19,638 nucleotides of DNA from Frankiales bacterium (lineage in GTDB: Bacteria; Actinomycetota; Actinomycetes; Mycobacteriales; SCTD01), in assembly GCA_025966295.1 (NCBI GenBank), contig JAOPVD010000297.1:1-19638 (forward strand), written 5' to 3'. Each line of letters starts with the position of its first letter. Position 1 is the stretch's first letter. The notes beneath the pieces were generated by a model. It was not told the DNA's origin and searched no databases. It saw nothing but the letters and a program-made list of their open reading frames with translations. A program made the translations under genes and the position numbers. Positions 15,837-19,638 of this stretch are shown here, piece by piece.

Positions 15837-15885
15837 CCTTCCCGCGCCCCTCTTCCCGGTACGGCGGGACGCGGGCGCAGCAGAG

Positions 15886-15901
15886 CCGGCCCGGCGCCGG
15901 G
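15886..15901 (-). terminator. Possible hairpin downstream of tetR
   Basis: GC-rich self-complementary sequence (arms CCGGC and GCCGG, including the 12-base palindrome CCCGGCGCCGGG) lies about 10 bases after the TetR stop at 15912-15914. There is no U-tract, so it may be only a product of base composition. Confidence 0.25.
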
Positions 15902-15911
15902 GGTGGTTGGG

Positions 15912-16448
15912 CTAGGAGCGCAGGGCGGCGAGGGCCATCGCCTTGAGCATCGGCGAGCGGCTGTCGGCGTCCTCGATGTGCGGCGTGGAGTTGAGCAGCC
16001 CGAACGCCGCGTGCGCCCGCGCCCGGGCCTCGGTGCGGCTCAGCGGCGGGACGAGCTGGTCGACCCAGAGCTCGACGTACGCCCGCTGCAGGCGGCGGAC
16101 CTGCCGCTGGTCGGCGGGGCTGAGGGAGGCCAGGTCGCGGTCCTGCACGCGGATGAGGTCCGGCTCGCCGAGCGAGAAGGCGAGGTGCTTGTCGACCAGC
16201 CGCTCGAGGGCCTCCTGCGGCGTGCGCGCGCCGGCGACCTCCGCCCGGCCGTTCTCCAGCAGGTCCTCGGAGATGCCGACCAGCAGGTCGGCCAGCAGCG
16301 CGTCCTTGGAGGAGAAGTGCCGGTAGACGCCCGGTCCGCTGATGCCGACCGCCGACCCCAGGTCCTCGATCGAGACCCCGTGGTAGCCGAACTCGGCGAA
16401 CATCCGGGCGGCCTCCCGGCGGAGCTGCTCCTGACGCGGCGTGCTCAC
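15912..16448 (-). CDS. TetR-family repressor of the acyl-CoA carboxylase operon
   Basis: A 178-residue TetR regulator. The N-terminal helix-turn-helix is clear: a leading helix (about 5-20, LRREAARMFAEFGYHG), VSIEDLGSAVGISGPGVYRHF (25-45) and SSKDALLADLL. The rest is an all-helical ligand and dimer domain, which in this family often senses an acyl-CoA. It is divergent from accD1-accA1, and two identical palindromes sit in the 72-base gap, so autoregulation and control of the carboxylase are likely. The layout matches mycobacterial BkaR (Rv2506), a TetR repressor of the branched-chain amino acid degradation genes with accD1/accA1; orthology is inferred from context. The start is GTG 16446-16448, with GGGAGG 7 bases upstream. 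Confidence 0.9.
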   Translation of the reverse strand: MSTPRQEQLRREAARMFAEFGYHGVSIEDLGSAVGISGPGVYRHFSSKDALLADLLVGISEDLLENGRAEVAGARTPQEALERLVDKHLAFSLGEPDLIRVQDRDLASLSPADQRQVRRLQRAYVELWVDQLVPPLSRTEARARAHAAFGLLNSTPHIEDADSRSPMLKAMALAALRS

Positions 16449-16455
16449 CCTCTTG

Positions 16456-16461
16456 CCTCCC
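16456..16461 (-). promoter_or_regulatory. Ribosome-binding site of tetR
   Basis: GGGAGG on the minus strand, 7 bases before the GTG at 16446-16448. Confidence 0.6.
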
Positions 16462-16463
16462 GT

Positions 16464-16479
16464 GTTAGGGATCGCTAAC
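16464..16479. promoter_or_regulatory. TetR operator, copy 1
   Basis: GTTAGGGATCGCTAAC is a near-palindrome (GTTAG, GATC centre, CTAAC; one mismatched pair). It recurs identically 25 bases further on. It overlaps the -10 regions of both divergent promoters. Confidence 0.75.
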
Positions 16480-16488
16480 GTATCGCAT

Positions 16489-16504
16489 GTTAGGGATCGC
16501 TAAC
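16489..16504. promoter_or_regulatory. TetR operator, copy 2
   Basis: Exact second copy of GTTAGGGATCGCTAAC; with the preceding T, 17 identical bases are shared with copy 1. It lies 16 bases before the accD1 start and overlaps the tetR -35. The identity of two copies in an intergenic gap argues strongly for a protein-binding site. Confidence 0.75.
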
Positions 16505-16511
16505 AAGCATT

Positions 16512-16515
16512 GGAG
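16512..16515 (+). promoter_or_regulatory. Ribosome-binding site of accD1
   Basis: GGAG, 5 bases before GTG 16521, immediately downstream of operator copy 2. Confidence 0.55.
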
Positions 16516-16520
16516 TCAGC

Positions 16521-18134
16521 GTGGACGCCCCCGTCCTGCGCACCACCGCCGCACCGGGCAGCGATGCCTTTGCGCGCAACGACGCCCACCACCGGGCGCT
16601 CGCCGTCGAGCTGAGGGACAAGCTCGCCGCCGCCGCGCGCGGCGGCCCGGAGCACACCCGGGCCAAGCACGTGGCGCGCGGCAAGCTGCTGCCCCGGGAG
16701 CGGGTCGACACGCTGCTCGACCGCGGCAGCCCGTTCCTGGAGCTCAGCCCGCTCGCGGCCGACGGCATGTACGACGGGGACGCGCCAGGCGCGGGCGTCA
16801 TCACCGGCGTCGGCCGGGTCGCCGGCCGCGAGTGCGTGGTGGTCGCCAACGACGCGACCGTCAAGGGCGGGACCTACTACCCGATGACGGTGAAGAAGCA
16901 CCTGCGGGCGCAGGAGGTCGCGCTCCACAACAACCTGCCGTGCGTCTACCTCGTCGACTCCGGCGGGGCGTTCCTGCCCAAGCAGGACGACGTCTTCCCC
17001 GACCGCGAGCACTTCGGCCGGATCTTCTTCAACCAGGCCACCATGTCGGCCCAGGGGATCCCGCAGGTGGCGGCGGTCATGGGCTCCTGCACTGCAGGCG
17101 GCGCGTACGTGCCGGCGATGTCCGACGAGGCCGTCATCGTCCGCGACCAGGGCACCATCTTCCTGGGCGGCCCGCCGCTGGTGAAGGCCGCCACCGGCGA
17201 GGTCGTGACCGCCGAGGACCTCGGGGGTGGTCTGCTGCACAGCAAGACGTCCGGCGTCACCGACCACCTGGCCGACGACGACGCGCACGCCCTCCGCATG
17301 GTCCGCAGCATCGTCAGCACCTTCGGCCCGCGCGCCGAGAAGCCTTGGGACACCAGGCCTTCCGAGGAGCCGGCGCTCGACCCGGCCGAGCTCTACGGCG
17401 TCGTCCCCGCCGACGCGCGGACCCCGTACGACGTCCGCGAGGTCATCGGCCGGCTGGTCGATGGCTCGCGCTTCCAGGAGTTCAAGAAGGAGTACGGCGC
17501 CACCCTCGTGTGCGGGTTCGCGACGGTGCACGGTCACCCGGTCGGCATCATCGCCAACAACGGCGTGCTCTTCGCCGAGTCCGCTCTCAAGGGCGCGCAC
17601 TTCATCGAGCTCTGCGACCAGCGGTCGGTGCCGCTGCTGTTCCTGCAGAACATCACCGGCTTCATGGTGGGCCGCGAGTACGAGGCCGGCGGCATCGCCA
17701 AGCACGGTGCCAAGATGGTGACCGCGGTGGCCTGCGCCCGGGTGCCCAAGTTGACCGTCGTCATCGGTGGCTCGTTCGGGGCCGGCAACTACTCGATGTG
17801 CGGCCGGGCGTACTCGCCGCGCTTCCTCTGGATGTGGCCCAACGCCCGCATCTCGGTGATGGGCGGTGAGCAGGCGGCGTCGGTGCTGTCGACCGTCCGG
17901 CGCGACGGGATCGAGGCCAAGGGCGGCGCCTGGTCGGCCGAGGAGGAGGACGGCTTCAAGGAGCCGATCCGCCAGCAGTACGAGCACCAGGGCAACCCGT
18001 ACTACTCCACCGCTCGTCTCTGGGACGACGGTGTCATCGACCCCCTCGACACGCGCACCGTGGTCGGGCTGGCACTCGGGGCGGCGGCCAACGCCCCCCT
18101 CGCGCCGGTCTCCTACGGCGTCTTCAGGATGTGA
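16521..18134 (+). CDS. accD1: Acyl-CoA carboxylase beta subunit, probable 3-methylcrotonyl-CoA carboxylase carboxyltransferase
   Basis: This subunit transfers the carboxyl group from biotin to an acyl-CoA; the most likely substrate is 3-methylcrotonyl-CoA in leucine degradation. The 537 residues contain N- and C-terminal crotonase-like carboxyltransferase domains. Key segments: RGKLLPRERVDTLLD (53-67), ANDATVKGGTYYPMTVKKHLR (109-129), the oxyanion-forming SCTAGGAYVPAMSDE (189-203), and in the second half NGVLF, ITGFMVGREYEAGGIAKHGAKMV, GGSFGAGNYSMCGRAYSPRF and WMWPNARISVMGGEQAASVL. These segments agree closely with M. tuberculosis AccD1 as I remember it, including the PYYSTARLWDDG and VFRM C-terminus. 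The start is GTG 16521. The alpha subunit follows after 5 bases. It is probably repressed by the divergent TetR protein. Propionyl-CoA carboxylase is a less likely alternative. Confidence 0.95.
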   Translation: MDAPVLRTTAAPGSDAFARNDAHHRALAVELRDKLAAAARGGPEHTRAKHVARGKLLPRERVDTLLDRGSPFLELSPLAADGMYDGDAPGAGVITGVGRVAGRECVVVANDATVKGGTYYPMTVKKHLRAQEVALHNNLPCVYLVDSGGAFLPKQDDVFPDREHFGRIFFNQATMSAQGIPQVAAVMGSCTAGGAYVPAMSDEAVIVRDQGTIFLGGPPLVKAATGEVVTAEDLGGGLLHSKTSGVTDHLADDDAHALRMVRSIVSTFGPRAEKPWDTRPSEEPALDPAELYGVVPADARTPYDVREVIGRLVDGSRFQEFKKEYGATLVCGFATVHGHPVGIIANNGVLFAESALKGAHFIELCDQRSVPLLFLQNITGFMVGREYEAGGIAKHGAKMVTAVACARVPKLTVVIGGSFGAGNYSMCGRAYSPRFLWMWPNARISVMGGEQAASVLSTVRRDGIEAKGGAWSAEEEDGFKEPIRQQYEHQGNPYYSTARLWDDGVIDPLDTRTVVGLALGAAANAPLAPVSYGVFRM

Positions 18135-18139
18135 GCCCG

Positions 18140-19638
18140 ATGTTCACGACCGTCTTGGTGGCCAACCGCGGCGAGATCGCCGTGCGTGTCATGCGAACCC
18201 TGAAGGCGATGGGGATCCGCACCGTCGCGGTCTACAGCGACGCCGACGCCGACGCCCGCCACGTGCGCGAGGCCGACGTCGCGGTCCGGCTCGGCCCGGC
18301 CAACGCCCGCGAGTCCTACCTGTCCATCGAGAAGGTCGTGCAGGCCTGCCTCGACACCGGCGCGCAGGCGGTACACCCCGGCTACGGCTTCCTCGCCGAG
18401 AACGCCGAGTTCGCGCAGGCGCTGGCCGACAAGGGCGTCGTGTTCATCGGGCCGCCGGTGCACGCCGTCCAGGTGATGGGCGACAAGATCCGCGCCAAGC
18501 AGGCCGTCTCCAAGGCAGGCGTCCCAGTGGTGCCCGGCCGGGCCGAGCCGGGCATGACCGACGACGACCTGCTGGCCGCGGCCGAGGAGGTGGGCTACCC
18601 GGTCCTCGTCAAGCCGTCGGCCGGCGGTGGCGGCAAGGGCATGCGCCTCGTCGAGGCCGCCGCCGACCTGCCGGCCGCGCTGGCCTCGGCCCGGCGTGAG
18701 GCCGCGAGCTCGTTCGGCGACGACACGCTGTTCCTGGAGCGGTTCGTGACCCGGCCCCGGCACATCGAGGTGCAGGTGCTGGCCGACACGCACGGCACCA
18801 CCGTCCACCTCGGCGAGCGGGAGTGCTCGCTGCAGCGCCGCCACCAGAAGGTCGTCGAGGAGGCGCCGTCGGCGCTGCTCGACGCCGCGACCCGGGACCG
18901 CATCGGCGCCTCGGCGGTGGCGACCGCGGAGGCGGTCGGCTACGTCGGCGCGGGCACCGTGGAGTTCATCGTCAGCGCCGACCGGCCCGACGAGTTCTTC
19001 TTCATGGAGATGAACACCCGGCTGCAGGTCGAGCACCCCGTCACCGAGCTCGTCACCGGCATCGACCTGGTCGAGCAGCAGGTGCGGGTGGCCGCCGGCC
19101 TGCCCCTGGGGCTGCGCCAGGACGAGATCCGGCTGGACGGCCACGCCGTCGAGGTCCGCACCTACGCCGAGGACCCGGCCCGCGGCTTCCTGCCCACCGG
19201 CGGCCGGGTGCTGCGGCTGTCCGAGCCGACCGGCGAGGACGTGCGGGTCGACTCCTCGCTGCTCCCCGGCACGGTGGTCGGCTCGACGTACGACCCGATG
19301 CTCAACAAGGTCATCGCCTGGGGCCCGGACCGCGACACCGCCCTCGCCAAGCTCGACCGGGCGCTGGCCGACCAGGTGGTGCTCGGCGTCGGCACCAACA
19401 CCGCCTTCCTGCGGTCGCTGATCACCCATCCCGAGGTGGTCGCGGGCCGGCTCGACACCGGCTTCATCGAGCGGCACCTCGAGGAGCTGGTGCAGGACGA
19501 GGTGCCGGTGGAGGCGCTCGCCGCCTACGCGCTGCGCGAGCAGCTCACCGCGACCAGCGCCGACCCGTGGGACCAGCGCACCGGCTGGCGCCCGGGCGGC
19601 CCGGCGGCGCTGCGCTGGCTGCTCGCGCTGCCCGGCGG
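18140..19638 (+). CDS. accA1: Acyl-CoA carboxylase alpha subunit (biotin carboxylase), truncated by window end
   Basis: The frame runs from ATG 18140 to the window end without a stop, showing 499 residues of an expected roughly 650-670. Biotin carboxylase uses ATP and bicarbonate to carboxylate biotin for the partner AccD1. Visible domains: N-terminal FTTVLVANRGEIAVRVMRT (2-20); HPGYGFLAENAEFA (79-92); ATP-grasp with KPSAGGGGKGMRL (158-170); ERECSLQRRHQKVVEEAP (226-243); MEMNTRLQVEHPVTELVTG (289-307), with catalytic Glu and Arg residues; then the C-terminal biotin carboxylase domain (AVEVRTYAEDPARGFLPTGG). The biotin-attachment domain (with its MKM lysine) lies beyond the window. It follows accD1 by 5 bases in the same operon. 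The opposite-strand ORF here is a shadow. Confidence 0.95.
   Translation, partial: MFTTVLVANRGEIAVRVMRTLKAMGIRTVAVYSDADADARHVREADVAVRLGPANARESYLSIEKVVQACLDTGAQAVHPGYGFLAENAEFAQALADKGVVFIGPPVHAVQVMGDKIRAKQAVSKAGVPVVPGRAEPGMTDDDLLAAAEEVGYPVLVKPSAGGGGKGMRLVEAAADLPAALASARREAASSFGDDTLFLERFVTRPRHIEVQVLADTHGTTVHLGERECSLQRRHQKVVEEAPSALLDAATRDRIGASAVATAEAVGYVGAGTVEFIVSADRPDEFFFMEMNTRLQVEHPVTELVTGIDLVEQQVRVAAGLPLGLRQDEIRLDGHAVEVRTYAEDPARGFLPTGGRVLRLSEPTGEDVRVDSSLLPGTVVGSTYDPMLNKVIAWGPDRDTALAKLDRALADQVVLGVGTNTAFLRSLITHPEVVAGRLDTGFIERHLEELVQDEVPVEALAAYALREQLTATSADPWDQRTGWRPGGPAALRWLLALPG

Larger units (their letters stand above)
16453..16506. promoter_or_regulatory. Overlapping divergent promoters of tetR and accD1-accA1
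   Basis: Plus strand: TTGCCT (16453-16458), 17 bases, TAACGT (16476-16481), giving a leader of roughly 30 bases to accD1. Minus strand: TTGTTA (16506-16501), 18 bases, TACGTT (16482-16477), giving a leader of roughly 20 bases to tetR. The two -10 elements overlap, and both promoters are covered by the operators, so one bound repressor could silence both directions. Confidence 0.45.

Noticed and set aside
15827..15871. CGTCCCGC/GCGGGACG inverted repeat between pirin and tetR
   Set aside because: The 8-base arms are about 29 bases apart in a highly GC-rich gap, which is easily expected by chance. No associated signal was found.
16487..17869. 460-residue plus-strand ORF inside accD1
   Set aside because: It is frame-shifted relative to accD1, has low-complexity composition and no motifs; accD1 is intact.
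18113..19477. 454-residue minus-strand ORF at the window end
   Set aside because: It is antisense to accA1, which reads continuously with all biotin carboxylase motifs.

Overview
This window comes from the chromosome of a very GC-rich actinobacterium (Actinomycetota). The protein families point there: a mycobacterial-type methylcrotonyl-CoA carboxylase, a ppk-ppx pair, an alpha-methylacyl-CoA racemase and a RegX3-like regulator. So do the frequent GTG starts, and start codons that often sit 6-7 bases after a -10-like hexamer with no leader. The genus cannot be fixed by eye; Geodermatophilaceae or Frankia relatives are a guess. I see no insertion sequence, prophage, CRISPR array, tRNA or rRNA. 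Genes are packed tightly and no gene-free stretch reaches 300 bases.

Layout. (1) 1-5184: the tail of an unrecognised protein, PEP carboxylase (ppc, minus), an amidohydrolase (plus), a 57-residue CxxC/CxxC protein (plus) and a VOC/glyoxalase protein (minus). (2) 5185-10740: a phosphate block with a glycerophosphodiester phosphodiesterase (plus), the ppk-ppx operon (minus), a GNAT acetyltransferase (minus), and a divergent OmpR/PhoB-type regulator whose receiver domain has lost its phosphorylation residues (plus). (3) 10757-13707: a stand-alone GTP cyclohydrolase I (folE, minus), then an alpha-methylacyl-CoA racemase translationally coupled to a ferredoxin reductase (plus). (4) 13704-15778: a minus-strand operon of pirin, a RibD-C-type pyrimidine reductase and a hotdog thioesterase. 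(5) 15912-19638: a TetR regulator divergent from the two carboxylase genes accD1 and accA1 (the latter cut by the window end), with two identical palindromic operators between them. This resembles the bkaR/accD1/accA1 leucine-degradation locus of mycobacteria.

The most interesting signal is regulatory. Four promoters (glycerophosphodiesterase, ppk-ppx, GNAT, degenerate regulator) carry 11-base repeat units resembling the Streptomyces PhoP 'PHO box' (G[G/T]TCAYYYR[G/C]G). In all four, each unit begins 16, 27, 38 or 49 bases before the first base of the -10 hexamer, so they share one 11-base phase. Five other promoters tested here (ppc, amidohydrolase, small zinc protein, VOC, racemase) lack units in that phase. 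This suggests a compact phosphate-starvation regulon combining phosphodiester scavenging, polyphosphate turnover, an unassigned acetyltransferase and an unconventional RegX3-like regulator. All of this was read by eye without searches.
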